The notes: a model not told the origin generated them from the letters alone. A DNA stretch of 64,000 bases from Pycnopodia helianthoides (GCA_032158295.1 CM063255.1:4989501-5053500); one strand, 5' to 3'; counted from the stretch's first letter, positions 46,301 to 61,300 are shown. A program made the numbers and translations.

Positions 46301-49300
46301 TTTAACCAAATTGCATTTTTAATACTTCAGGAAACTCTTATTTATTGAGTTTGTTTACTGATTGGTTGAATGTTTTTAAGAATTTATACTCCCATTGGTA
46401 TAATTCCAATTCTTTTTTTTTTAACTTGTCTATATTGCCATGTTCAGCACCCTAGAGCTTGTCTACATGATTAGGGCGCTATATAAGTTTTGGTATTATT
46501 ATTATTATTATTTGCCCATTGCGCGGTCAGCCATTTGCGTGTAGAGCCTGGAATCGGGGACAGCAGTGAATAGAAGCAGTGTATAACTCTGTATTGTCAT
46601 GGTAATGTAATGACACTTTCATCCAAACAGATACATAAATACAATACAAATGAAGCATGAAGTCGAGGCTCTACACGCACATGGCGGATCCGTGCGAGTA
46701 GCGAATAGCTTTACCATTGGATCAAAATGTACCCACCGGTCCCACCCATGCATGATCAGTGAAGAGTGTAAACTGTTTGGGACGGTGAAACAGTGCGCTC
46801 CACAGTCTAAAAGATGGTAGGATGGTTAATTATGAAGAAATTAAGAAGACAAAAAAGGTTTCCAATCTCAAGATTCACAGCATGTGCTGCTTGACTGGTA
46901 TATGATTTCATACCTAACGTTAATTCTTTGCATTCGCTTTCATGTTAAAAACAACTTTTTTAATGCAAATTATTCATGCAAGTTCGCCCGAAACAAGGCT
47001 AAAAGCCACTCTTGGTGAGGGGCCACAAGAAGAAAACATTTAAGGTGAAAATAACTCAGGGGAGCTGAAGGTAGAAATTGATATTCCTCTTAAAAACAGT
47101 CTAGATTGTAGGATGGAGGGAAACATGCACCAGGGCCCAATTTCTGCTAAGCAGAAATCAGCAGGCTACCAGTCACAAATTTTACATGTGACATGGTATT
47201 TTGGCCGGTAAACTTATTCTGGTAAGCATAATTTTGTTGTGCTTAGCTACTTTTTGTGCTTAGGCAGCTCTATGTAATTGGGCCCTGACAGGCAGTGAGT
47301 TGTAGTTACCAGTCAACGATATCAGGGCCAGGTATGCATGGGGTAGGTTCAGCTTCATCACAACCACACTCCGATGGGACGGAGGGCGGGGCGAGCCAAT
47401 CACAGCAGCTGCCGGTCTCCTCACAGGACGGCTCAGGAGCACCACAATTACCTGTAGTAGATTGGAGGACCGAGAGGTACATTGAATGACGGTTTATTAT
47501 TGAGATATGGAAGAAAGCAATCATCTCCAAAACATGGAACTGGATTCTTGTCACTTAAGGCGAGAGCAAATGGGGGACTTTTTGGATGCTTGGTGGCAGC
47601 AGACTTACCCGGTAAATCCATTGTTCTCAGCAATGTGCGCATGCTTAGAACTACGTAACCAATGGAATTTTACCTGGTAGGTCTGCTGCCATCTAGCTTT
47701 CAAAAGTCTCCCATTGGCAGAGATTTTTCCAGAAAAACTTGCTGCTCTCAGCAGTTCTCCGTGTGGTTCCCACACTTTGAGTACAGATCCTCAATGTCGC
47801 TCAGAAATCAACCCAAACTCAAATCCTACAGGTGTAGCACTACCAGCTTCAGGACAAGCCCTCTGCCTTACATGACTGAGTTCTGAATGAAAGTAGAGCA
47901 ATCTTCTCCTTTAAGTTCCTCCATTATCTTGTATTTTATTATTTTTCTTGGAGGTGTATACATATTCATCTGTCTATTCAAGTTTTAATATCCCAAATTT
48001 AATTATTCAAATTTACATTATCTAACGGACTGATGAATAATTTTAGAACGTATTCCTATTTATTTTTGCAAAAAATTAGTTAGTGGCCTGACGTTTCGAC
48101 CCTAGCAGAGTCTTTCTCGAAAGCCTTCAAGAAAGACTCTGCTAGGGTCGAAACGTCAGGCCACTAACTAATTTTTTGCATTTATACTACAGGTCCTTTT
48201 GGTTGGTAAGCAGTTTGCAACAGCTAATTCTAATTTCCTATTTATTTTTGCTTCTTGTTTTGGTGTTTAAAAAAATAATTGTTAACATTGTTAATTCATG
48301 TATCTCTCGAACCCCTTCCCTTCGTGTAACTAGGCTTTTGTGTGCATTACAAAGCATATGGGACCAACAGCTTTATGTCTCATCCAAAGGACGAAGCAAT
48401 AATGAGTATTGTGTCTTGCTTTAGGATGCAAGTGTTACGACCGGGACCCGAAAACCACACTCTACTGATCAGAAACACCAGAACTTGAGTCCAGTTTGCT
48501 TGACCGTTCGGCCATGTCACGCCACCGCTGTACATGAACCCAGTATTACTATTTTGAGAATTCAATTCAATTCAATTCAACTTATTTATTTCATCACAGT
48601 TTACAAGTAAAAAGTAAAAAATTGTTTTCCCTGTGTTCACTAAAAAACATTCAAATTAACTACTGACTACAAAAACAATTCATTACAAATTACATACACA
48701 ATAAATACTAATTACCCAAATTAGTATTAAACAATTTAAAAGTTATCATTTTAAAAAGAGAGAAGCTTTGCATGAGGTGGGATCATTCTGAGCTTACCGC
48801 AGAGTCCCTCGGTGCTATTGTAGTAGATGACCTTAGGCACCTCCACCTTGAAGTAGTGGAGATCCACGGGGAGGTAGCGCACCTGTAGACCGATGCTGGG
48901 CGCGTCGAAGAGCATGTACAGACCGGCTATCTCCACTGTGAATGAGTCAAAGGAGAGCACCGGAGGGGTGTAGCGGTCACCGTCTATTATCACCTCGTAG
49001 TCCTGATTGGTAAGGGGAAAAAATACAAGGAAAAAAAATGATAATAATTTTAAAATTAAGTTATTATTATGTTGTATTATTATATCTTTTTGAGGGACCC
49101 TCTAAAGCGACTAGCACTGTGACCCGTAGGCCTGATGGTACCTGTGTGGAGAAGACGATGAAGAAGTGTTGGGAGGAAAACCCCAAGTAGGAAAAACCCA
49201 CACAATCAGGTAGGGACTGAAACCCCAATCCACATTACAAGGCTCCAGTCCGGGATTCGAACCAGGGCCCACAGAGGTGAAAGGCAGGGAAAGAAACCAC

Positions 49301-52300
49301 TGAGCCAACCTGACTGTCTAAGTTCAGGGGTGAGAGTCACTGCTGACAACAAAGTCTGAAACTGGGATCCAGATCTTAGGAAGGACGTTGAAATGACGGC
49401 ATTTCCACCTTTTGGTAAACCCCTGGAGTTATAGATTCCAAGGAGCTTTTGGGAACAGTTTCCTCAGTGCTAGAGAAGTAAATCTAAGAGCCTGACTTAT
49501 TTAGTTTGCAGAAAAAAACTCATTGAAAAGTATAACCTCCTTGAAAAGTAAAACCTCCATGAAAACTAAATCTTGAAAAAAAAACCTCCTTGAGAAGTAA
49601 AACGTTCTTGAAAAGTGAAACCTCATTGAAAAGTGAAACAACTTGAAAAGTAAAACCTTCTTTATAAGGTGAAACATCCTTGAAAAGAAAACCTCCTTAA
49701 AAAAGTAAACCTGTAAAAGTGAAACCTCCTTGAAAAGGAAAATATTGTTTAAAAGTAAAACCATCTTAAAAAGAGAAACCTCCTTGAAAAAATTAAACCT
49801 CATTGAAAAGTTATTTAACCTCATTAAAACTATTTGAAAAGTAAAACTTGGAAAAGTAAAACCTCCTTGAAAAGTAAAACCTCCTTGAAAGCAATACCTC
49901 CATTAACAGTAATACCTCCTTACCGTTTAATGATGAGCAACCATGAGGCTGACTGGTGATGTATCATGAGGTGCATGTTGAGGAGACTGAGGTAATGACA
50001 GTGAGCTTTGGGTGAGGGAGCTGGATGCATGGTTCAGGTGGAGGCTATACACTTGTGAGGTTTATGAGATGTGCTTGGTGATGAGGATGCTGCTGTAGAT
50101 GCTTCTGTGAGGTTTCAAGAGTTTGAAGGTGTTTGCATGAGTGGAAAAATTGCATGTGAGGTATGCATAGAATACATGTACATGTATCATAGAAATCTGG
50201 ATGTATGGTACAGGTGGAGGCTATACACCTGTGAGGTATATGAGATGTGCTTAGTAATGCTGCTGTAGATGCTTCTATGAGGTATCAAGGGTTTGAAGGT
50301 GCTTGAATGAGGTGAAAATTTGCATGTGAGGTATGCTGTACACATGTGAGGTATGTAAGATGTGCTTAGTGATGAGGATGCTGCTGTAAATGCTTATGTG
50401 AGGTTTCAAGAGTTTTAAAGTATTTGTAGGATGGAAAAATTGCATGTGAGGTATGCATGGAATATCGCACTGTGTATATTGTGCTGTTCTACATAAGGAA
50501 ACACCAAAAGCTGTTATTTGACGTGCACATGTCTGGTGCATTTCTTTTTCGGTGTACAGTTTTTCATCTTAACTGTGAGTCAAGTTTGCTTGGAGATAAA
50601 TTTGTTATCCCACTTGCACCTGTGGAACACAGAATTACAGGGTGCGTCTGCGTCCAACGTACCACTTGGCTTTCGGCCTTGAGGATGGCCTCAAGGCTAG
50701 CCTCAAGGTATGTGGGACACAGACGCACAACATTATTCCCTGTTCCCCTTGCTCTCGTGGGATAACAAATAATAGCAGAACCTCCAAACAACAACAGAAA
50801 GAGGGGTAGAAATGATGAAGAAGAAGGGCAGAAACCTACCCCGAGGTCGTTCATCTCAGCGAGCATTCGGATCTCATGACCGTCGTACAGAACCTCCACC
50901 TCCCTTGGGCACGTCGTCCCGGGGAAACTCTCACACTCTACGTTGTGTAGGAGGACGGTGAACAGCGGCGGGTCGCTCTTATCCTGGGCGAGGACGTAGG
51001 TACAGAGCCCCTGGTGGTCAAACTCAACTCCGTTAAAGTCAAAGTAGTGGGGATCGCCGTACCCCCAACAATCACCTGAGTAAGGAGGAGAAACAATAAG
51101 TTAGCATTCACGGCGCAATCTCATAAAGTCATCTACTGGTAAGCAAATACTTGGGCTTACCAAAATAAGGTTACCAGCCAAACTACCTTATCACATGTAC
51201 CATTTGTGAATGGTATCCTGCTCATTTCTGCTAAGCAGGCAATTGTTAAGCAATATTTTTTGCTTTAACTGGGCCCTGTTCGTGTGACGTGCAGCAATTA
51301 AACTACGACTCAATGCAGACACCAACCTTGCCTCAATTGGATGGACGAACAAGGGGGAACAATGCTGAGAATTAAACATCGAAAATCAATAGTGGGGATC
51401 GCCGTACCCCCAACAATCACCTGAATAAGTAGCTGTACTTTTTTAATAATACCACACTGGGATGCTTGGCAAATGGGAACGCCCCTTCAAATTTATGACC
51501 AGCAGTCAACGTGTTAAGTACAAAAAGTAGCTAAGCACAACAAAATTATCCTTACCAGAAAAAGGTTACCAGCCAAACTACCAATATCACATGCACAATT
51601 TGTGACTGGTATCCTGCTCATTTCTGCTTAGCAGGCAATTTGTTAAAGCAATATTTTCTGCCTAAGCAGCTCTATGAAATTAGGCCCTGTTCGTGTGACG
51701 TACAGCAAGTAAACTATGACTCCATGCAGACACCAACCTTGCCTCGTTTGGATGGACGGACGAGTGGGAAGGATGCTGAGTGTTAAGCATCAAAAATCAA
51801 TATACACCCTCCTATAGTTATTACCATATACGATGGTTACAACAGTCCAACAGCGCGGCATGTAAATACATGGAAAAACAAAGAATGACACGTGGCACGT
51901 GTTCCACCAATCAAATGACAAGGATCTATGCGCGAGTTATATAAAATAAGTTATCACACAATCGCGCGCGGAATACGGAAAAATATAGTGCTTCTGTGTC
52001 CCATATCCAATGAGGCCGAACCATTTATCTTCAAGCAAACTTGATGCCCAGTAAAGATGGATAACGCACTGCTGTACACGGGGGGAAAAGTCCCAAGTGT
52101 GCCACTTTCGAATTTACATTGACTTCTGTAGCTGTACTTTTTGCGTACAGCTTAGATAGCACAATACGCGGAGTTAAAACAGCACAAAACGCAGAGTGCG
52201 ATACGAGCCGTGCAATATAGGCTTATAACACACTCCTTGTTTCTATGGATCAACCAATCAGAATCGAAGATTCCAGCCTGCTTGAAGATAATGTTATGTA

Positions 52301-55300
52301 TCAGGCCAGCACGAATTGGGACAGAGACAGAAGGGGTAAGATACTTACATATTTCTGCAGGTGTTGTTGGCAGGGGTGGGTGCGTAGTGGTCGGGGCTCT
52401 GGTGGATGGGGGCAGGGTAGTGTGATCATCTTTGACATGTGTTGTCATTGTTGGTTCCTGTTATGTAAGGAAAGAGACAATATTTGGGGTTGAACAAAGT
52501 AAATTTGACAAGAGCGGCATTTGAAACGACCGCCAGTTTAACGAGCAGGCACTCTACCAACTGAGCTATCGTTGGCGGTCTCCCTATTTTGTCAATATCT
52601 TAAGAGATGTTGAAAGAGATAAGTGTATATTCAGTTTGCGGTATCACCATGTGTACATCTACTTTGCTGGGTAGATTTGTTCTTGAGAACTTGTCTTGCT
52701 TTTTATTCTACTGCCGCGGAGTAGATTTTGGAATTCGGGAGACTACTTAGTTCTGAAATGAACTGTCCTGCTTATTAAGTACTACCTGGGGAGGTAGGAA
52801 ATCGGCCGGGACTACTACTTTCGAGGCGACTTCTCATTATTAAATTCACTGCGACAGAGTGAGTTCTTAATTGGTCTCCTATCGAAAAACCATTTAGAAT
52901 GTCTGCAGCCTGGACACTAGACACTATTGGTAAATACTCAAAATAATAAGCATAAAAACGTACCTAGTAACAAGCAATGGAGAGCTCTTGATAGTATAAA
53001 ACATTGTGAGAAAAGGCTCCCTCTGAAGTAACGTAGTTGCTGAGAAAGAGGTAATTTCTCACTCAAATAATAAAAGACTTCAGCTGAAGCCTTTTATTAT
53101 GCATCTGAAAGCACACAAACTTGTGCACCAAGAGTGTTTTTTCTTTCATTATTTTCTTGCAACTGCGATGACCAATTGTGTCCAAATTTTCACAGATTTA
53201 TTTTATGCATACGATGGGATACACCAAGTGAGAATACTGATCTTTGACAATTACCAAAGGTGTCCAGTGCCTTTAAAATACATGCATAAAAGCATCAATG
53301 TGAAGGGGGGTTCATAGCTAATGATGCTAGTCATGAAAGATAACACTTGAGATGTTGCTATTAATTTGTGGATAAATAGGAATACCTGGAATGTCGGTTG
53401 GACAGTGCTTGGCAAGACGGTCGTCGGCACTTCTTTACACTCTTCCACGCATTCGTCGTTCTCTAGTATGGTGCCCGGTGGGCACGCGCATCCTTCCACG
53501 CAGGTGTCTAGGCACAGACCGTTAGGGAGTGCAAAGGGGGTGTTCTCGCAGGAAGACTCGCAGACTGGGATGCAAGGCTCGTAGGTCAGACAACCCTCAC
53601 ACTGAATGGCTGTAAGGTGTCATAACAAAGAAATGTTGATCAGTATTAACAACAAAAAACGACTCAAACTTTGTGATCAAGAATCAAGACCAGACAAAGA
53701 GGTCGGTAGAAATAGAAACATACATGCATTTTAGAAAAAAACATGAAATATTATCCGTGGTGTCTAATAGTTTTTGTTCAGACCTTTAGCCATTCCAGGC
53801 TTTAAAAAATAATGACCATAAAAACTTACTCGGTAAAGAGCACTGGAAAGCTGTTGATACTATACAAAACTGTTAGAAACGACACCCTTTGAAGTAATGC
53901 AGTTTTAGAGAAAGAGCAAATTTTTCACAAAAAAAATTGAATCTCAGAAAGGCTTCAGGCACGAAGCCTTTCTCAGGTATTTGAAAGTACACACTTATGT
54001 AACAAGGGTAATTTTTCTTTCATTATTTTCTTGCAACTTTGACCAAATGAGCCCAAAATTCCACAGGTTTGTTATTTTATGTACATGTTGGGATAACCCA
54101 AGTATACTGGTCTTTGACAACTACAAAAAGAATACCCTACCTTTAAAGCCTTTTGCATATTATTACAAATATGAAATTGCTAAAACATGTAAAAAGGACC
54201 TTTAACATTGAGAGGAAGAAATCCCCCAAAGTTTATATCTTACTATCTTTAAATCTTGCACTTACGACAAAGCTCTTGGGACCTCCACTTGATGGGTACG
54301 CCAAATTCGTTACACCTCTGTGCGTAGGTGGCGATGGCAGTGCACATGCACTCGCAGTCGCCGCCAGAATCGCATCCACAGGAATCAAAGACGCACCTGT
54401 TGAAGTACTCCGCCGGCGGGACGTACTGGTGGCACGCCCCAAAGAGCTCCGAGTTGATGATGCTGCACCTCTTCTGGGCCCAGGTCTTACGGTGGGGGTT
54501 CTCCAAGCAGGGGTCGGTGATGGGGCCTGGCTTGCCGCAGTAATCGTGCACCTGGATGGAGTATCGGTCAGCAAATTAATTTTTTATTGATTGATTGATT
54601 GATTTATTTATTTCCAGGCAGCACACAAACACTACATACAAAGAACTAACAATATAAATAGGACTACAGAGAACAAGACTGCGGATAACCAAAAAGCAAA
54701 AAAATAATCACTATCTAAAGGTGATCCAGACAATAAAAACCTACAAAGGCACAAAAAAGGACAAGAACAAATACGCCTTAATTTTGTTTTTAATTATACA
54801 AAAAAAAAATTAAATTACAAGCAAAGGTAGTTAAAGGAACACGTTGCCTTGGATTGTGAGCTTTGGGCTACAAAAAGCATTTGTTACAAAATGGATATGG
54901 TCGGAATGATGTTTTAAAGGAAATCATAATGATTCACACAAATATCCCTCACAGTTGTGAGCCAAGAAAATGTTCTACTGAAAATATCATTTGATAGACG
55001 AGGCCAATATGAAAAACTACTGCCCTCTCAGGCAGTCAATAGTAGTTGTTATATTTACCTCCCCATTGACAAAAAAAGTCATTAGGGTCTACTAGAGGCA
55101 TAGCCAGCCCTTCAGGTAAGAACAATTTTCTACTGAAAATATCATTTGATAGACAAGGCCAATATGAAAAACTACTGCCCTCTCAGGCAGTCAATAGTAG
55201 TGTGGTGTTATATTTACCTTCCAGCTGTTACCAAAGTCATTAGGGTCTACTAGAGGGATACCTCCCCCTGGGGCTAAGAAGTCATCCTCCTGCATGTCAT

Positions 55301-58300
55301 TGTAGTTTCCACAAAGACCACCGACCTGCACAAAAAGAAAAGAAAAGAAGAAATAAAGATTCAGTGTTGGGTCGTTAACCATTGGTCCTTGCGCCCTAGT
55401 AAGGTTTGCAGTGACGCCATGTACACAAATCTCTCGTACGAGTTGTGGTGGTTCTGAAAAGAACCTATGGTTTAACAGCTCGACATTTCGATCAGTAAGC
55501 TCTGACTGTCTTCAGGAGAAAAAAAACCAAGTAACTATAGTATGACCTTTGCCTTGATTTTCCCAAGTTGATAATGGACCGTTCCGATGAAATATACTAA
55601 TTATATTCAAGCATGCGTACAGACAGTCTTGTCTGGCAAACGCCATAGAGTTGTGCACTAGGCAGACGCACAAGCGCGTGAGTCACGCCACCATCAGTCC
55701 CATACAAAAAGGCGCGATGTTCACTCATTTTGCCAACCAGTAGGGAGAGTGCGCACGCGCGATGTTTAAAGGAACATTACAGAATTGTTAAGAAAAAAAC
55801 TTGTAAAATATACTTTTTGATCACAGATTTACATAAAACTTACACGGTTTAATGATGATGATAGAAGAAAACATCCCTTGAAATATTTCTGTCTGAAATG
55901 CCATATTTGATGAGAAATGAATAAACTAATTTTCCGATTGGAGTTTATCACTCAGTGAGCGTTTTATTCATTTGTTGAATCTATATGATTTCATGCAAAT
56001 GTGTAATCGGTTTTTCACTATTTTCTCGTGACCCAGATGGCCGATCGATCTCAAACTTCTACAGGTTTGTCAGTTTATGTATAATGGTGGATTACATAAA
56101 GTGCTTACACTGCCAGCAACTGTTTTGTTAGCAAAAAATCAATCCTGTAATGTTCCTTTAATTAACATATTTCATGGGAAGGGTCTACTGCATACTTACA
56201 CTGTTGAAGTGCTCGTCGGTGACCTTCACTTCAATTCTCGTAGCTCGGTCCCAGATAAGGGTTACTCCAATACGGGTGTGTACGAGGATGTATAAGCCAG
56301 ACTCGGTGATGGTGAATTCACTCAGTCCACCGACACCGGTATCCACCTCAATCGGATTGCCGCGTACCAGCCGAACTTTCTCTTGCTCTGCGCCGGTTCC
56401 TATACATTCAGAGAAGAGATTAGACGAATGTTGAATTTCCTGAGAAAAAAAAAAGCCTTGCTGGCCTGGGTTCCCCCTTATTCTAGACGTAGAACCTCCC
56501 AGATGTGACAATTCAGGTTTACAGACTCTGTGCATCACCGGAAAGAGCTGCCAACATTTGCATCTTACAATCAGGGAGATATTGTACAACAATCAGGGAG
56601 ATATTGTACAACAATCAGGGAGATATTGTACAACAATCAGGGAGATATTTAGAATTACACCCAACATAATCAGGACAAAAGTTTCCATAATTTGGGAGAT
56701 CTTCAAATTCGTCAGAACCAGGAAGGAGTGGCTTATTTTCAGGGAACTTTCTGCAAGAGTCAGAGAGAGTTGGCAGCTCTGCACCAGATATACAAAACTA
56801 CAGGTTTGGACTCAATGTGGACTGTCTCCTTCTGCCTTAGATGGCAGGTTGAGAAAACTCCTGAAATCAGGAGAAATCCTGAGAAATTAAATGCCTGTTA
56901 CTTTGCTGTTTTTGATATTATGTCGAGACCCACCAGGCTACTGGCCTGACGGTTCGACCCTAGCAGAGTCTTTCTCGAAGGCTAAATGACAGCACCTTCC
57001 CTCCAACACCCCCTTGTCTCCTTATCCATTGTTTACCCCTTGCTTTTTCTGTGTGCTTTCTGCTTCTCTCTCTATTCATGTATTTCCACTTGACTGCTTC
57101 TGTTTCACTTGTATACCTGTTTATGTGTGTGTTGTCATGTCATTTAGCCTTCGAGAAAGACTCTGCTAGGGTCAAAACGTCACGCCATTAACTATTTTTG
57201 ACTACCAAATTTAATAACAGTCTCAATAAAACCGGAATCACAGGATTAGAGGAGTCTTTTGTGGCCTTTGACCTTCAACCTCCACCGACAGATTGGACTG
57301 TCTCCTTCTCCCTTTGACAATTGCTTTACCTCTTTCAAGAAAATTTGAAGACGCAAGGAGGTTGAGAAAAAAAAACTTGAGGAATCACACGTTCGATATA
57401 TATATTTACCTATCGCCATTGTGATGGCTTTGGTGCAAGTCACACCACCTGAGCCGCATGGTACATTGGCAACCAGGATATGGAACTGTCTAGCGCCAGG
57501 GTAGTGGCTGTTAGTGACGAGGACGTAGTCGCATTCACCCTGGAAGTCGTACCTCTTCCCGTCGAAGGTCTGGTAGTGAGGGTCACCCCAAGCAATGCAT
57601 GTCCCTTTGGAATTAGAGATCAAAAAAAAAAGTTTATAAACGATCGATTTATCGGTGTAAGGGTAAAACCAAATTAAATTCTTTACCCCCGATGCAAAAA
57701 ATTTAACATCTATTTTTAATCGTTGCAGTACCCGCTGCGAAGGATTCAAACTACCTCTAGCCATCGGGTTAGCTCGGTGGTCTAGTGGTAAGACATCTGC
57801 TCTAGCAATGCAAAGGTCGTGGGTTCGAATCCCACCCGAGTGATTTGCCAGTGGATTTTTTTTCACAGAGCTCGGGAAAGTACTGAGTATACAGTGCTTT
57901 ATACACATCTGTGTAAGGGTCAAACCAAATTAAATAAAAGATTGATCTACTGTTGTACAACAAAAATTGTGTTTACAAAAAATAAACAATACTAGTACTG
58001 TTTTGGCGTTTAGTGATGATTATACAGAAATCAATGGTCTCTAAAGGGTCAGCTATTTCATTTCTATTTGTGGTTCCTGTTTGCCTGACTGGTGATATTG
58101 TTTTAATTGACCTTTTCAGCTCCAGCCTTGCATGAAGGGCAATTTTTCTGTTGTCAACAAATATTTTTTTTTTTAGTAACATTCTCTGTTTTGTAATAGC
58201 CAGTAGCATTGGAAACGAAGGCCCTCGGGCTACAGTTACTAGGTTAACTTTTTCTCTTCCTGGCATGTGCTGCTGGCTCTATTGTATGTTCCTTTGTCAT

Positions 58301-61300
58301 TTTATTCATTGTCTTCACTGTTTGTTTTATTGTATTGTGAATTATGCTGAATAAATAATAATAATAAAATGAAACAAACAATCAGCAATGGTCCACTTGG
58401 ATGAGAAATTGGGCAGAAATATTGGATAAAAATAATATAGGAAGTGTACTCACCTTCACAATACTGGTTGACACATTTCATGTCTCCGTTCTCGCAGGTG
58501 CTGTTTATGGGAGAATGATGAAGAATGGAAAACAAAGAGGTTTAATAAGCAGAAACAGAATATTACTGACAGGAAGTTGAACCCTTTTAAATGAACCCAG
58601 TGCACTTATCGGAAACAAAACCTGTGGCATATAAGAGAACCAATGCAAACTCTACTCACATACATGTATGGCCTTAGCCAGGAGTCGAACCAGGGCCACA
58701 GTGGTGAGAGGCAAGTGCTGCAGGTACTACCCACCCATGCCACCCCAAAATTATATTAAATTCACCCCCTTACAAAACTTGGCATCCAACTTTCACCAAT
58801 GCAAACTCTACTCACATATGGCCTTAGCCGGGACTCGAACCAGGGCCAGTCTTGAGAGGTGAGCGCTGCACGTATTACCCACACATGCCACCCAAATATT
58901 TTATTTCAATTCGCCCCCTTACCAAACTTGGCATCCAACCTTCACCTCCTGGTGCGGCTCATACACGTCTCCCCTGTAGTAACACTGGCACTCAGCGATG
59001 GCCGTGCACACCCCGTCGTGTAACACATACCCGGTGTCACACTCGCACGCCGGTTTGCATTCACCGTTGAACTCGGGAGGGTCGTGAAAGTTCTTGCACG
59101 TCGGCTGGCAGTCCAGGGGCAGGGAGCACTCGCTGTAGAACTGGTGTGGCGGGCAGGTTATTGGCGGGCAGGTGACGTCATCACACTGCCAGGTACCGCT
59201 GATACACGAGCTGGATTGAAGCGGATAAATATGTGAAGGGTATGACAACTTTTTAAAATGCGAAATAGTAACACTTTTAATGGGATAATAGTGGCAGAGT
59301 ACGTTTTGTGTAGTACCAGTCTGGTAGTTATAAATCATTGCATGTATATGTCCATCCAATGAAACCATTGGGCTTGTAAGACCAGAGCCTGATTTTATTC
59401 GCACGGATAAAGACAGGGGACCAGTCTAGGCTCAGTGACCCTTTATAAACGTGATGTCACCGGTAACACGGTTCTTATTGAAGGTATTATACATGATTGG
59501 CAGAGATGACACTTTTTCTTTTAGTGGCGTGACCTTTCAACCCTAGCAGAGTCTTTCAAATTTGTTAGACTTCGAGAAAGACTTCAAGTCACTTCAGGCC
59601 ACGTATCAATTTTAGCATTTATACCGTAGGTCCTTATGGTTGGTAAGCAGTTTGCAACAGTTAACTCTTATTTCTCATGATTGGTAGAGCTAACAAAATA
59701 GTCGCAGACGGTGTTCATGTTTTGTGTGATCAACCATGATTCATGAAACAACAAACCTGTGGAAATTTGGGCTGAATCCGTTGTGTGAGTCAGGAGAAAA
59801 TAGTGAAAAAACCATGCACAATTTACAGCATGTAAACACGACGTTCTTAATTTTGGTTGTAACAACCAAAATCAGCTGTTGCGTTTTTTTAATTTATTTT
59901 TAAAAAAAAGCAAAAAATTAGTTAATGGCCTGACGTTTCGACCCTAGCAGAGTCTTTCTCGAAGGCTAAATGACAAGACAACACACATACATGCATACAA
60001 GGGGGACAAAAGCAGTCAGGTGGAAATACATGAATAGAGAGAGTGGAGAGAGAAAAGCAAGAAGCATTCAGAAAAAGCAGGGGGTAAGCAGGGATTATGA
60101 AGACAAAGGGGGGGTTGGAGGGAAGGGGATGGCTAGACCACAAGAAGTTGGAAACACAAAGGACAAAATGGAAGGTTGGAAGAAAAGTAAATAATTAGTT
60201 AATAGGGCAGACTAAAAATATGGATATCCAGATTAATTTATTTTAGATACAGTTTTCATGAATTTCATTTCAGAGAAAAAAATGGTTCTAGTATGAACTT
60301 TATGACCAGTAAGCTGTCAGACTAAAATTAAACAATGATGTTTTTTATCGTTAATACCAATCGTGTAAAATACCTTTAAAGTAGTAGGCCTACTATTCAA
60401 TTCAATGGCCGAGGCCGCAGTAGAAGTCGCTAGATCTGACAAGGCCTCCATTAAATCCCTACGTGATGCCAACGCTCACTTATTGAGTGTCAGTCTTTTA
60501 ACTAAAAAATTGGTACTCCGCCAATTTATTTATTTTTGTATCCAAAAAAATTCCAAGTTCCACAACTACACCTAGCCAAATAGCATGCCAATTGTCTTAT
60601 GACCATTGGGGTTTGTTTTTTTTTCACTAAAAATATCCATCAATGACCAAGAGGATTGCGACCTAGAACGACCAGGGCGTGCTCAGTGTGTCACCGCTTC
60701 ACGTGTAAAGATCACAGCATTAGCATTTGGCTTGAATTGACTTTATTTAGTAATAAGGATTAAGGGTTTATATCTAATGCTTTGGGTGATTTATAAGTGA
60801 TTGGGATGTCCCCAAAAATGTATCACACGCAAATATCAAACTGACACTCAAGAAGTGAGCGATGGTGCAAGACTGTGAGTTTTTTTTCGATGGTGTCGCA
60901 GGGTTACAAAAACCACACTCACCATGTCCCGCAACCCTCGTCAATGAGCTCGCCATTTGCAAACCACGCATGTTCGTGCTCACACGGACACGAAGTAGCT
61001 GGGATGCAGTGCCCACCGGGCCCCAGCACCTTGCCGTCGTGGCAGTGGCACCCCTCGACGCAGACATCGCGACAGGTGGCCCCGTTGGCGATCGCATGAA
61101 GGGACTGGCAGGACGCACCGCACGAGGGCGCACATTCGGAGTACGACATGCCATCAACGTCACATGTGACATCTGCAACAGAAGAAACACACATCCACAA
61201 AATATTGTCACATCACATTTCTGTAAATTATGAGTGTCTAAAATAATTTTCTATTGAAAATCACCGATGACTACCAGGGTTCTGCCCACAGTGGTCGGTG

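Noticed and set aside
46737..46806. Possible extra mucin exon ([15 protein letters not shown]...)
   Set aside because: It has AG and GT borders, but joining it to exon 15 gives a TGA and a phase mismatch. Direct joining of exon 15 to 16 keeps the frame and the expected C8 start. The segment overlaps a dispersed repeat.
56400..56441. Extension of mucin exon 8 to the upstream cag ([14 protein letters not shown]...)
   Set aside because: This acceptor would need the upstream exon to end in phase 0, but exon 7 ends in phase 1. The gtatag acceptor fits and gives a continuous VWD.
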